From Bin76 sp963665765 (lineage in GTDB: Bacteria > Actinomycetota > Acidimicrobiia > Spongiisociales > ZC4RG35): DNA of 64,000 bases. The stretch spans positions 1,798,001-1,862,000 of the forward strand of contig OY762464.1 in NCBI GenBank assembly GCA_963665765.1, in the 5' to 3' direction. This document shows, piece by piece, positions 1-8,123 of this stretch (its first letter is position 1; every line of letters starts with the position of its first letter). A program made the position numbers and the translations under genes. Below the pieces are notes generated by a model. That model did not search any database. It was not told where the DNA came from and saw only the letters and a list, made by a program, of their open reading frames with translations.

Positions 1-1
1 C

Positions 2-274
2 CGCGCCGAACAAATGGGACTGGTCAACCAGGTGTATCCCGACCACCGGTCCTTGCTGGCGGGCGCCCGAGAGTGGGCTGGTCAGATCGCTTCCAACTCT
101 CCATGGGCGGTGCAGGGCGCCAAGGCGGTGCTCGCCGCCGAGCAGGGCAGGTCGGTGAGCGAAGCGTTGGATTATGTGGCGTTGTGGAACACCGCCTTCC
201 TTGAGTCGGACGATCTCGACGAGGCGATGACCGCCTTCTTGGAGCGGCGACCTCCCCGGTTCACCGGAGAGTGA
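2..274 (+). CDS. Enoyl-CoA hydratase/isomerase family protein, C-terminal part (partial)
   Basis: Only the last 90 residues are in the window; the reading frame is open from base 2 and ends at TGA 272-274. The stretch A-E-Q-M-G-L-V-N-Q-V-Y-P followed by a helix with N-S-P-W-A-V-Q-G-A-K and the tail E-A-M-T-A-F-L-E-R-R-P-P is the usual end of crotonase-fold enoyl-CoA hydratases, which hydrate trans-2-enoyl-CoA in fatty-acid or amino-acid breakdown. The catalytic glutamates lie upstream of the window, so the exact reaction cannot be read. The gene runs tail-to-tail with the exonuclease gene, with only 5 bases between their stops. Confidence 0.8.
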   Translation, partial: RAEQMGLVNQVYPDHRSLLAGAREWAGQIASNSPWAVQGAKAVLAAEQGRSVSEALDYVALWNTAFLESDDLDEAMTAFLERRPPRFTGE

Positions 275-279
275 TTGGG

Positions 280-1152
280 TCAGGTTCCCGGATCCCAGCG
301 GTGGACCGAGGGAGGATTGCGGAAACCCAGTTCGGCGCAGAAGGCCTGGTATTCGCTTCGACGAACGCCTTTCCAGGCGATGTCCTCGGGATGGCGGGAG
401 ATGGGAGCATCCCGGCGGAGAGTGGTGAGCTCCCGAAATAGCAGAGCTTCGTCCTGCCGCTCGTTCAAATTCCGGGAGAGGCGCGCCGCCCCTCGCACCT
501 GGACCTCCCATTTGGCGGGGTCGGGCGGGATGTACTCCAGGCGCCGGTAGTGGGCCAACACGGCGGCGGAGGATTTGGCGCCCCAGGCCGGAATGCCGGG
601 GATCCCATCGGCCGCATCTCCCACCAAGGCAAGGTAATCAGGGATCGAAGCCGGAGCCACCCCGAATTTGGCCACCACCCCGTCCGCGTCCAGCATCCGG
701 TTCTGGCGGCGGTCGAAGGTGACCACCCGGCGCCCGGACACGCACTGGGTCAGATCCTTGTCCGGGGTGACCAGAATTACCCGGTCCGCCTGGGGCGCAA
801 AGCGATGAGCGCCGGTGGCCATGGCGTCGTCCGCTTCGAAATGGGTCATTCCCCAAACCGTCACTCCCAGGATCTCAAATGCCCGTTCAGCCAATCCGAA
901 CTGCGCCCTGAGATCCTCGGGAGTCCCCTCCCCGGTCTTGTAGCCGTGGTAGAGGTCGTTGCGGAAACTTTCGATCACGGTGTCGGTGGCCGTAGCGATG
1001 TGGGTTACATCGGGGTCTCGGAGCAATGACAAAGTGGTGTTCAGCAGACCGTAGACCGCTCCCACCTCCCGGCCATCCGGCGCCTTGCGGGAGGGAAACC
1101 CGAAATGGGCGCGGAACAACTCGTATGTACCATCAAGCAGATGAACGAACAT
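280..1152 (-). CDS. 5'-3' exonuclease (polymerase I 5'-nuclease-like, stand-alone)
   Basis: This 290-residue protein matches the 5'-nuclease domain of DNA polymerase I and FEN/Xni proteins, with no polymerase part. Acidic metal ligands are visible at D7 (LLDGTYELFRAHF), in HFEADDAMATG and in VTPDKDLTQ. The helix-3-turn-helix DNA-binding motif is GDAADGIPGIPAWGAKSSA. Family members cut 5' flaps or RNA primers during replication and repair. The ATG is preceded 7 nt upstream by TACCAT, so the mRNA is probably leaderless. The divergent neighbour starts 13 bases away, inside the same promoter region. Confidence 0.85.
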   Translation of the reverse strand: MFVHLLDGTYELFRAHFGFPSRKAPDGREVGAVYGLLNTTLSLLRDPDVTHIATATDTVIESFRNDLYHGYKTGEGTPEDLRAQFGLAERAFEILGVTVWGMTHFEADDAMATGAHRFAPQADRVILVTPDKDLTQCVSGRRVVTFDRRQNRMLDADGVVAKFGVAPASIPDYLALVGDAADGIPGIPAWGAKSSAAVLAHYRRLEYIPPDPAKWEVQVRGAARLSRNLNERQDEALLFRELTTLRRDAPISRHPEDIAWKGVRRSEYQAFCAELGFRNPPSVHRWDPGT

Positions 1153-1159
1153 CCTGAAA

Positions 1160-1165
1160 ATGGTA
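1160..1165 (-). promoter_or_regulatory. -10-like hexamer of the exonuclease gene
   Basis: TACCAT on the minus strand, 7 nt before the ATG at 1152, with no Shine-Dalgarno sequence between them. This spacing would put the transcription start on or beside the start codon (leaderless mRNA). I see no clear -35 element. Confidence 0.4.
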
Positions 1166-1605
1166 TGAGCGAATCACCGGATGGTCAAAGTGGGGACCAG
1201 GCCGACCGCCCTGACGGGAAAGTCGGCGAAGAATTCGATTCCCTCCGCGACAGCTTTCGTTACAGCTACCAAGATGGGGCGGCCGAGGGTCCCTCCCGGG
1301 AAGAAGTGGGCCAAGCCTTTCGTACCCTGGGCGGAGCGATAACCCGGATGGTGGCCGGGGCCGGCAACACTCTGCGGGACCCCGCGGTCAAGCAGCAGGT
1401 CAAAAAGACCACTCGGACGGTGATCTCGACCCTGGTGGGAGTGTTATCGGAATGGACATCCGACTTGCGCAGCCGACTGGAAGAACGGTGCCGGCAGAAA
1501 ACGAATCCGCCCGACGGGCCCGAGCCGACGGGCGCCGACGAGAGCCGAGCGGAGGACAGCCGCGCCGGCGCTGATCCCGGCGAAGCAGAGCACTCCACCC
1601 CCTGA
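1165..1605 (+). CDS. Hypothetical acidic/basic coiled protein
   Basis: 146 residues if started at ATG 1165; an in-frame ATG at 1141 would overlap the divergent exonuclease gene. The N-terminal 30 residues are polar and Asp/Gly-rich. The centre (about 45-105) is amphipathic helix with EEVGQAFRTLGGAITRMV and V-K-K-T-T-R-T-V-I-S-T-L. The C-terminus is a low-complexity Glu/Asp/Ala/Arg tail. There is no signal peptide or membrane segment. I do not recognise a named family, but such short proteins with a disordered tail are common in actinobacteria. It lies 10 bases before the sulfurtransferase and probably shares its transcript. Confidence 0.6.
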   Translation: MSESPDGQSGDQADRPDGKVGEEFDSLRDSFRYSYQDGAAEGPSREEVGQAFRTLGGAITRMVAGAGNTLRDPAVKQQVKKTTRTVISTLVGVLSEWTSDLRSRLEERCRQKTNPPDGPEPTGADESRAEDSRAGADPGEAEHSTP

Positions 1606-1615
1606 GGCTTCGGGC

Positions 1616-2461
1616 GTGGCTTTGATAGGCGTGGAGGAGTTGGAGGGGAGGTTGTCGGACCCCCGCTTGGTGATATGTGACGTTCGGTGGTACCTGGCCG
1701 ATCCTCGGCAGGGAAAGATCGAATACCAGGCTTGCCATCTTCCCGGCGCCCGCTTTGTCGATCTGGACACCGACCTGAGCGGGACCGAGGGTCCCGGGCG
1801 GCACCCCCTGCCGACCGTGGCGGCTTTCGCCCGTACTCTGGGAAGGATGGGCATCGGACCGGACCACACGGTGGTGGCGTACGATTCGTCCGGCGGAGCG
1901 ATCGCCGCTCGGCTGTGGTGGATGCTGGACTCGATCGGGCATCGCTCGGCCCGGGTGTTGGACGGGGGGTTGCCCGCCTGGGAGAACGCCGGGCTGCCTC
2001 TCACCTCGGAGCTGCCGACGGTCACCGAGGTCAGATATCCGCCCCCGGAAAATGGCTGGAGGGGAGTGGTGGATGGTCAACAGGTGCAGTCCCTATTGGG
2101 CCGCCGGGTGATCCTCGATGCCCGCTCCGAGGATCGGTATCGGGGGGAGAACGAGACGATCGACCCGCGGGCGGGACATATTCCCACCGCCCTCAGCGCC
2201 TTTTTCGGAAAAAACCTGACTTCCGCCGGGCAGTTCCTTCCTTCCGAGGCGCTTCGCCGCCGGTTCGGCGAGTTGGGGGTGGAAGAATCGGAATCGCCGG
2301 TGGTGTATTGCGGAAGTGGCGTGACCGCCTGTCACAATCTGCTGGCCATGCGCATGGCGGGTTGGCGAGGAGTTCTCTACGAGGGATCCTGGAGTGACTG
2401 GTCCGCTCGATCGGAACGCCCCGTTCGGACCGGCGCCGGCCCGGGAGAAGTTCCCCGATGA
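1616..2461 (+). CDS. sseA: Thiosulfate/3-mercaptopyruvate sulfurtransferase (two rhodanese domains)
   Basis: 281 residues with two rhodanese repeats: an inactive N-terminal one (about 1-130; CDVRWYLADP and the W-W-M-L-D region) and a catalytic C-terminal one (about 150-270). The active-site loop is CGSGVTACH with the persulfide cysteine at C232; the C-G-S-G-V-T form is that of mercaptopyruvate sulfurtransferases. The enzyme moves sulfur from mercaptopyruvate or thiosulfate to thiols or cyanide in the cytoplasm. The start is GTG 1616, because the N-terminus ALIGVEELEGRL aligns with the family from the first residues. Confidence 0.85.
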   Translation: MALIGVEELEGRLSDPRLVICDVRWYLADPRQGKIEYQACHLPGARFVDLDTDLSGTEGPGRHPLPTVAAFARTLGRMGIGPDHTVVAYDSSGGAIAARLWWMLDSIGHRSARVLDGGLPAWENAGLPLTSELPTVTEVRYPPPENGWRGVVDGQQVQSLLGRRVILDARSEDRYRGENETIDPRAGHIPTALSAFFGKNLTSAGQFLPSEALRRRFGELGVEESESPVVYCGSGVTACHNLLAMRMAGWRGVLYEGSWSDWSARSERPVRTGAGPGEVPR

Positions 2462-2464
2462 ATT

Positions 2465-2511
2465 GCCGCGGTGCCGGCCGCGGCGGCCCTTGTCCCCGGG
2501 TCTCACCGGGG
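2465..2511 (+). terminator. Pair of GC-rich hairpins, possible terminator
   Basis: Two perfect inverted repeats follow the sulfurtransferase stop: GCCGCGG/CCGCGGC (2465-2484, 6-base loop) and CCCCGG/CCGGGG (2494-2511, 6-base loop). There is no T-run, so intrinsic termination is uncertain, but this is the only structured stretch between the two genes. Confidence 0.35.
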
Positions 2512-2533
2512 CGGAGTGTCTTGCTGATGGGGG

Positions 2534-2539
2534 TATTCT
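2534..2539 (+). promoter_or_regulatory. -10-like hexamer of the molybdopterin oxidoreductase gene
   Basis: TATTCT, 6 nt before ATG 2546, with no ribosome-binding site in between. This is the layout of a leaderless transcript. Confidence 0.45.
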
Positions 2540-2545
2540 GAGAGT

Positions 2546-4270
2546 ATGCGTTTATCACCCCGCGCCCGTCATGGAATCGCCGGAGCGTTGGCGGCGGCTC
2601 TGGCCTTGGCGGTCGGTGAGCTGATCGCCGGTTTGTCCTCGCTCTCGGTCTCGCTCACCGAGGCGGTGGGAGGTCTGGCCATCGACTACGTGCCTCCCCC
2701 GGTCAAAGACTTTGCCATTGCGGTGTTCGGGATCTACGACAAGTTGGCCCTGATCATCGGAATGGTGGTGGTGACGGTGGGGCTGGGAGTGCTGGTCGGG
2801 ATCTGGGCCGGCCGACGTTTTCGGGTGGCCTATTGGGTGTTCGGGCTGTTCGGCCTGCTGGGGGCCTTTTCTCTCAGTCGGGAGCCGGGGGTGGGATTTC
2901 CGACCGCCATCGTCTCGGCGGCGATCGCCGCCGGGGTGGCATTGTTTGCCTTGCGAGTTCTCTATCGATTGATCGGAGAGGCGCCGGGCGCCGAGCAGGC
3001 GCGGATCGCCGACCCGGATGAGGGTCAGGCGCCGGTGGCCGAGGTTGTTCCGGAGAGGGTTGCTCCGGAGGATGTGTCCCGGCGAAGGTTCTTGGCGGGA
3101 GCGGGGGCGGTTTTGGGGTTGGGAGTGGCGATGGCCGCCGGTGGGCGTTTCATGTTGGAGCGCACCAAGCAGGCGCTGGCCGGCCGGGAAACAGTGGTTT
3201 TGCCGCAGGCCACCGAGACTACGGCTACCACCAGCCCGCCGACCACGGCCGCTCCGGGTTCTTCGACCACCGGGGCGGCGACCACCGCCGCCGAGGCGCA
3301 GGTCACCACTACCACCGCCGAGACCACCACCGGGCCGGTGGTGGAAGGCTTCGGGCCGCTTCCCGCCGGTCATTCCCTGGACGTGCCGGAGATCAGTCCG
3401 ATCATCACGCCCAACGAGGATTTTTACCTGATCGACACCGCCCTTTCGGCGCCGCAGGTCAACCTGGAGGAGTGGACTCTTCGGGTGACCGGCCTGGTGG
3501 AAAACCCTTATGAGATCACCTTCGACGAGTTGCTCACTCGACCGCTGGTGGAGCGCTACGTAACTCTGTCCTGCGTCTCCAACTCGGTGGGAGGGTCCCT
3601 GGTGGGCCATGCCAAGTGGCTGGGGGTGCCGCTCAGCCTGATTCTGGACGAAGCGGGACTCCTTCCCGAGGCCGAGCAGATAGTGGGTCGTTCGGTGGAT
3701 GGTTTCACGGTGGGTTTTCCGTCCACCATCCCCTATGACGGGCGCGACGCGCTGGTGGCGGTGGGCATGAACGACGAACCCCTTCCCATCGAGCACGGAT
3801 TTCCGGTGAGGTTGGTGGTGGCCGGGCTCTATGGATATGTGTCGGCCACCAAATGGCTGTCGGAGCTGGAGTTGACCACATGGGACGGATTCGATGCCTA
3901 CTGGGTGCCGAGAGGGTGGTCGAAGGAAGCGCCGGTCAAAACCCAATCTCGCATCGACACTCCCCGCGACGGACGGGTAGCACCGGGGCCGCGCTCCATC
4001 GCCGGGGTGGCTTGGGCTCCCCATCGCGGCATCGACAAGGTGGAGGTGCGAATCGGCGACGGCTCGTGGAGGGAGGCGGAACTGTCCACCGAGATCTCCG
4101 ACAACTCGTGGCGGCAGTGGAAGGTGGACTGGGATCCCCTGCCGGGCAGGTACAAGCTCCAGGTGCGGGCCACCGATGGCGAAGGCGTCACCCAGACCGA
4201 TCTCCGCCTACCACCGGCGCCCGATGGCGCCACCGGCTGGCACACCATTGACGTGACCGTTACCGCCTAG
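2546..4270 (+). CDS. Membrane-anchored sulfite-oxidase-type molybdopterin oxidoreductase
   Basis: 574 residues. About four hydrophobic helices lie in residues 10-140, then a twin-arginine-like motif SRRRFLAGAGAVLGLG (about 178-193) with a further hydrophobic stretch, then a Thr/Ala/Pro-rich linker (about 220-265). The SUOX-fold molybdopterin domain runs from about 280 to 450; the cysteine expected to bind Mo is C343 in VTLSCVSNSVGG. A C-terminal Ig-like dimerisation domain carries WAPHRGIDKVEVRIGDG. The catalytic part should lie outside the membrane. Family members oxidise or reduce sulfur or nitrogen oxyanions; the substrate is not readable. The Tat motif sits inside the protein rather than at its N-terminus. 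Confidence 0.85.
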   Translation: MRLSPRARHGIAGALAAALALAVGELIAGLSSLSVSLTEAVGGLAIDYVPPPVKDFAIAVFGIYDKLALIIGMVVVTVGLGVLVGIWAGRRFRVAYWVFGLFGLLGAFSLSREPGVGFPTAIVSAAIAAGVALFALRVLYRLIGEAPGAEQARIADPDEGQAPVAEVVPERVAPEDVSRRRFLAGAGAVLGLGVAMAAGGRFMLERTKQALAGRETVVLPQATETTATTSPPTTAAPGSSTTGAATTAAEAQVTTTTAETTTGPVVEGFGPLPAGHSLDVPEISPIITPNEDFYLIDTALSAPQVNLEEWTLRVTGLVENPYEITFDELLTRPLVERYVTLSCVSNSVGGSLVGHAKWLGVPLSLILDEAGLLPEAEQIVGRSVDGFTVGFPSTIPYDGRDALVAVGMNDEPLPIEHGFPVRLVVAGLYGYVSATKWLSELELTTWDGFDAYWVPRGWSKEAPVKTQSRIDTPRDGRVAPGPRSIAGVAWAPHRGIDKVEVRIGDGSWREAELSTEISDNSWRQWKVDWDPLPGRYKLQVRATDGEGVTQTDLRLPPAPDGATGWHTIDVTVTA

Positions 4271-4291
4271 CACGTCCGTTCTTTCATCGGA

Positions 4292-4957
4292 GTGGCCCGA
4301 ATCGATCCCGGTTTGCTGTCTGGGGGGCCGGACGGAAAAGCCCGTTGTTGGTGGGGGATCGATCCTGCCGAATACCGCCGCTATCACGATACGGAGTGGG
4401 GTTTTGGCGTGGTGGACGACCACCGGCTGTTCGAAAAGATCTGCTTGGAGGGTTTCCAAGCCGGTCTCTCCTGGCTGACGGTGTTACGCAAAAGAGATAA
4501 CTTCCGAGAGGCGTTTGGGAAGTTCGATCCGGAGTTGGTGGCCCGGTGGGGCGAGGACGAGGTGGATCGACTGGTCGTCAACGCCGGGATCATCCGGCAT
4601 CGGGGAAAGATACGTTCGGTGATCAACAATGCGGCCCGCGCCCGGGAGATATCCGCTTCGCACGGGTCGCTTGCCTCATATTTTTGGCAATGGGCGGAGC
4701 TCGACTCGGCCCCGCCGTCGGCGCCCCCTCCGGCCAACACCGAGGCCTCGGCGCGGTTGGCCGCCGATCTTCGTCTCCGAGGTTGGACCTTCGTGGGTCC
4801 CACCACCTGCTATGCCTTCATGCAAGCCATGGGGCTGGTCAATGACCATGTGCCGGGCTGCTGGGTGCGTGAGGAGGCGGAGAGTTCCCGCCGTCGGGCC
4901 CGAGAAAAGATACGGGATCGGGATTCGTCGAAGGAAGATGCTTCGGACCGAGGTTGA
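4292..4957 (+). CDS. tag: DNA-3-methyladenine glycosylase I
   Basis: 221 residues of the HhH-fold Tag family, which excises 3-methyladenine from alkylated DNA. The zinc site is intact by position: C19, H32, H186 and C190 have the same spacing (13 and 4) as C4/H17/H175/C179 of E. coli Tag. The core motif RYHDTEWG and the helix FEKICLEGFQAGLSWLTVL are present. The start is GTG 4292, 21 bases after the oxidoreductase stop. The last 25 residues are a charged tail beyond the usual length of about 190 residues. Confidence 0.93.
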   Translation: MARIDPGLLSGGPDGKARCWWGIDPAEYRRYHDTEWGFGVVDDHRLFEKICLEGFQAGLSWLTVLRKRDNFREAFGKFDPELVARWGEDEVDRLVVNAGIIRHRGKIRSVINNAARAREISASHGSLASYFWQWAELDSAPPSAPPPANTEASARLAADLRLRGWTFVGPTTCYAFMQAMGLVNDHVPGCWVREEAESSRRRAREKIRDRDSSKEDASDRG

Positions 4958-4983
4958 CCATGCTGAGGCGCCGGCCTCTCCGG

Positions 4984-4989
4984 TACTCT
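4984..4989 (+). promoter_or_regulatory. -10-like hexamer of the MNT/HEPN pair
   Basis: TACTCT, 8 nt before ATG 4998. The context (TACTCTGAGAG) closely resembles that before 2546 (TATTCTGAGAG). Probably a leaderless or near-leaderless promoter. Confidence 0.4.
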
Positions 4990-4997
4990 GAGAGGGC

Positions 4998-5393
4998 ATG
5001 GCTTTGCCGGCTGCAACCGAAGTTCCTGCTCGGTGGGATTTCGACCCTTGGCCATCGGCCGAGGAGGTCCTCTCGGCGGCGATAACGGTGGCCGAGGTGG
5101 CGCACGAGGTGTATGGGGAAGAACTCGAACAAGTCTGGTTGTTCGGGTCGAGGGCGAGGGGAGATTGGCGGGCCGATTCGGATTTGGATCTGTTGGTCTT
5201 GCTGTCCGCGGAAGGGAGGCCGCGTGGAGGACAGTGGAGATTCCTGCCCGAATTGCGTGACGAGTTGATCAGCCGTTTCGAGTACATCACCCAAAGCATG
5301 ATCTCGCTCCGGGGAGGCACCCTCGATCAGATGCGGTCATGGGATACCACTTTTTATCGAAGCGTTCGTCGAGACGCCATCAGAGTGCTATGA
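4998..5393 (+). CDS. MNT-type minimal nucleotidyltransferase (putative antitoxin)
   Basis: 131 residues of the polymerase-beta-like minimal nucleotidyltransferase family. The active-site signature G50-S51, ten residues, then D62-x-D64 is complete (GSRARGDWRADSDLD) and is the GSx10DxD form found in MntA proteins that AMPylate their HEPN partner. The stop overlaps the start of the next gene (ATGA), so the two are translationally coupled. Function as an antitoxin is inferred from the pairing, not shown. Confidence 0.85.
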   Translation: MALPAATEVPARWDFDPWPSAEEVLSAAITVAEVAHEVYGEELEQVWLFGSRARGDWRADSDLDLLVLLSAEGRPRGGQWRFLPELRDELISRFEYITQSMISLRGGTLDQMRSWDTTFYRSVRRDAIRVL

Positions 5394-5794
5394 CCACCGA
5401 TGATGAACTCGATGTTCATCTGTCGACTGCCCACAGTCGCCTGAAGGATGCCAAGGATGTCTTGGCCATCGGGAAATACCACGCGGCCGTGTCCATGTCC
5501 TATTACGCGGCTTTTCACGCGGCCAAGAGCATCCTTATCAAATTGGGCGAGGAGACCATGACCCACCATGGAACGAACGCCCGGTTTCACTATCGAGCAG
5601 TGCACAAATCCGATTTCCCCATGCCGGTGGCCCGTTATTTGGAGGAACTGCGGTTGAAAAGGGAAGACGCGGACTACGAAGCGGACCTTGGTTTGATGTG
5701 GGATCACTCGGCGGCGATGGAAGCGATCGGCAAGGCGGAGAGGTTTGTGATTGAAACCGATGCCTGGTTCGACCGGCGCCGTTCCTCCGACTGA
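5390..5794 (+). CDS. HEPN-domain protein (UPF0332-like; putative toxin partner)
   Basis: 134 residues, all-helical, starting at ATG 5390 inside the stop of the nucleotidyltransferase gene. The family pattern SYYAAFHAAKSILIKLG (about 37-53) and LKREDADYEADLG (about 90-102) is clear. One R-x6-H stretch occurs at R65-H72, which could be the HEPN RNase motif Rx4-6H, but its placement relative to the helices was not verified, so RNase activity is open. In type VII toxin-antitoxin modules the HEPN protein is the toxin and the MNT protein modifies it. Confidence 0.8.
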   Translation: MTTDDELDVHLSTAHSRLKDAKDVLAIGKYHAAVSMSYYAAFHAAKSILIKLGEETMTHHGTNARFHYRAVHKSDFPMPVARYLEELRLKREDADYEADLGLMWDHSAAMEAIGKAERFVIETDAWFDRRRSSD

Positions 5795-5850
5795 TTGACA
5801 GATGCGTCCGGTCCCGACCTGACCGGGCACTGTGAGGGTATCCGGGCTTT

Positions 5851-6780
5851 TTAGAAGTCGCCGCTTTGCTGTCGGATGAAAGTGGCAGTCATAAGGTCGA
5901 GATGACCGCCCCCGCCGTTCTCGAAGAGAGTGATCTGGTCGGGGTCTCGGCGGCCGGGGTGATCTCCCCTACACAGTTGGAAGAGGTCGGCTTGGATGTC
6001 GTCTTCGGTGATCAGTCCGGATTGAAACGGGATAACCAGGTCGCCGCACTCGTGAACCGCCGCATCCCGGGAATCCACGAAGAGGGTCGCCCGGCGAATC
6101 ACCTCGTCGTCCACTTCCCGGCAGTGGGGCAGGAAGGCGCCCACCAGGTCCAAGTGGGTCCCCGGGCGGAGCCATTCTCCCCGGATCAACGGTTCGGGCG
6201 CCATGGTGGCGGTGGAGATGATGTCAGCGGAGGCGACCGCCCGGCCCAGGTCGTCGGCCACTTCCGCGCCCAGGGTGGCCGCCAGGCGCTCGGCTTTGGA
6301 CCGGGTGCGGTTCCAGACCAAGACCCGTTCGAGGGAGGGTCGCACCTCCCGATGGGCGGCGATCAGGTGGGGCGCCAGACCGCCGGCCCCCACCATCAGC
6401 AGCGTGTGGCTGTGCGGTCGGGACAGAAGACGGGAACCCAGCGCCGAGTCGGCCGAAGTCTTGCGATAGGTGAGTTCGGTGCCGTCCATGATCGCCACCG
6501 GTCGGCCGTCGGTTCCGTCGAACAGCACATAAACCGCCTGCACCGAGGGAATCCCCCTTCGAGCGGGGTTTTCGGGGAAGACGGTCACCAGTTTCACTCC
6601 CAAGGACTCTCCGGGCTGCCACGCCGGGAGGCCCAGAAAAACCTGGTCGGCCCGGGGCGGGGAGTACACCACCCGCCGGACGTGGGACTTCGGATCGAAG
6701 TGTCGCTGATGCAGGTGTTCGGCCAACAGGCCGTAGGGCGTCAGCCTGGCGATCTCGTTTTGGCCCAGATAGGGAATCAC
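5851..6780 (-). CDS. Ornithine cyclodeaminase / mu-crystallin family protein
   Basis: 309 residues. The catalytic lysine region GVKLVTVFPENPARRG, the substrate loop VYVLFDGTDGRPVAIMDGTELTYRKT, and the Rossmann NAD(P) motif MVGAGGLAPHLIAAH (about 135-150) are visible. Relatives include ornithine cyclodeaminase, alanine dehydrogenase and ketimine reductases, and the family does not predict the substrate. The start is GTG 6780, with TAGACT 7 nt before it. It diverges from the GCS2-type ligase gene. Confidence 0.85.
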   Translation of the reverse strand: MIPYLGQNEIARLTPYGLLAEHLHQRHFDPKSHVRRVVYSPPRADQVFLGLPAWQPGESLGVKLVTVFPENPARRGIPSVQAVYVLFDGTDGRPVAIMDGTELTYRKTSADSALGSRLLSRPHSHTLLMVGAGGLAPHLIAAHREVRPSLERVLVWNRTRSKAERLAATLGAEVADDLGRAVASADIISTATMAPEPLIRGEWLRPGTHLDLVGAFLPHCREVDDEVIRRATLFVDSRDAAVHECGDLVIPFQSGLITEDDIQADLFQLCRGDHPGRRDPDQITLFENGGGGHLDLMTATFIRQQSGDF

Positions 6781-6787
6781 CTCCGAA

Positions 6788-6793
6788 AGTCTA
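6788..6793 (-). promoter_or_regulatory. -10-like hexamer of the ornithine-cyclodeaminase-like gene
   Basis: TAGACT on the minus strand, separated by 7 nt from GTG 6780. Leaderless layout. Confidence 0.4.
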
Positions 6794-6894
6794 AACTTCT
6801 GGCAGCGTTCGATTCGCCCCCCGGCGATCGGGTTTGGTTCCGAGCAGGCCAGACCGAATATTCTTGTAGCAATGCCGACCCAGGAAGGGCGCCC

Positions 6895-8034
6895 ATGACC
6901 TTGCCAAGACCTTCATTTACATTGGGGATCGAAGAGGAGTACATGCTGATCGATCCGGTGACCAGAGATCTGGTTACCGATCCCGACCCGGCCATGTTCG
7001 GCAGATGCAAGGAGCTGTTGGGGGATCGGGTGACCCACGAGCTGTTGCGTTCCCAGATCGAGGTGAGCACCAGCCCCTATTCCTCTCTGGCCGCTTTGGG
7101 TCAAGATCTTGCCCGTCTCCGCCGGGCGGTGATCAATACCGCCCGGGAATACGGGATGGACGTGATTGCCTCGTCCACCCACCCTTTTGCCCAGTGGTGG
7201 AAACAGCAGGTGGTGCCGGACGACCGGTATCTGATGCTGGCCGGGGACATGCAAACCGTGGCCCGTCGTATGGTGACCGGGGGGATGCATGTCCATGTCG
7301 GCATCGAAGATCCCGAGATGCGCATCGATCTGATGGGACAGGTCACCTATTTTCTTGCCCATCTGCTGGCGCTGAGCACCTCATCACCCTTTTGGGACGG
7401 AGGGGACACCGGCCTGAAGAGCTATCGGCTCAACGTGTTCCGGAGCCTGCCGCGCACCGGTCTTCCCGAAGTGTTCGAAAGCTGGAGTGCCTATGAACGT
7501 CACATCGAGGTGCTGGCGGAGGCGGGCATCATCGAGGACGCCTCCAAGGTGTGGTGGGATGTGCGCCCCAGTGCGCGTTACCCCACCCTCGAGATGCGCA
7601 TCACCGACGTGTGCACCAAAATCGAGGACGCCTTGGCGATTGCCGCAGTCTACGTTTGTCTGCTCAGTTTGCTGTTCCGCCTGCGAACCAACAACCAGCG
7701 TTGGCGCACCTATGCCACTTTTTTACTGGACGAAAATGTCTGGCGGGCTCAGCGGTATGGCTCCACCGGATCCCTGTTGGATTTCGGCCAAAGGCGTTTG
7801 GTGCCCTTCTCGGAGTTGGTGGAGGAGATGATCGCCCTGCTGATGCCCGAAGCCGAGGAGATCGGGTGCGTGAGCGAATTGCAGCATATCCGGCGGATAG
7901 TTATGGAAGGCACTTCCGCGGAACGCCAATTGCGGATGTACGGTCGGGCTCGCGACAACGGCGCCAATCGGAGGGAGGCATTGATCCAAGTGGTGGACAT
8001 GCTGGCCCATCACACGGCGGACAACTTGGGTTAG
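6895..8034 (+). CDS. Glutamate-cysteine ligase family 2 (YbdK-type carboxylate-amine ligase)
   Basis: 379 residues, as usual for YbdK/GCS2 proteins (about 370). Motifs: FTLGIEEEYMLIDP at residues 8-21 (metal-binding glutamates), VTGGMHVHVGI near 120-130, YRLNVFRSLPRTG and WWDVRPSARYPTLEMRITD. The family joins glutamate to an amine with ATP; members make gamma-glutamylcysteine weakly, so the true product is uncertain. ATG 6895 was chosen because AGGAAGG lies 8 nt upstream and the family N-terminus begins here. The frame stays open far upstream, but that part only mirrors the neighbouring gene. Confidence 0.88.
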   Translation: MTLPRPSFTLGIEEEYMLIDPVTRDLVTDPDPAMFGRCKELLGDRVTHELLRSQIEVSTSPYSSLAALGQDLARLRRAVINTAREYGMDVIASSTHPFAQWWKQQVVPDDRYLMLAGDMQTVARRMVTGGMHVHVGIEDPEMRIDLMGQVTYFLAHLLALSTSSPFWDGGDTGLKSYRLNVFRSLPRTGLPEVFESWSAYERHIEVLAEAGIIEDASKVWWDVRPSARYPTLEMRITDVCTKIEDALAIAAVYVCLLSLLFRLRTNNQRWRTYATFLLDENVWRAQRYGSTGSLLDFGQRRLVPFSELVEEMIALLMPEAEEIGCVSELQHIRRIVMEGTSAERQLRMYGRARDNGANRREALIQVVDMLAHHTADNLG

Positions 8035-8123
8035 CCGGGTTGGGGAAGGGAGTGGGCATTGCCTGGGGCAATAGTTGTAAACCGGATAAGGTTTGGGAAG
8101 TACCGGAGAACGAAGAGGAGAAG

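Noticed and set aside
5866..6894. Long in-frame extension upstream of the GCS2-type ligase
   Set aside because: It is the mirror frame of the ornithine-cyclodeaminase-like gene on the other strand; the family start and a good ribosome-binding site are at 6895.
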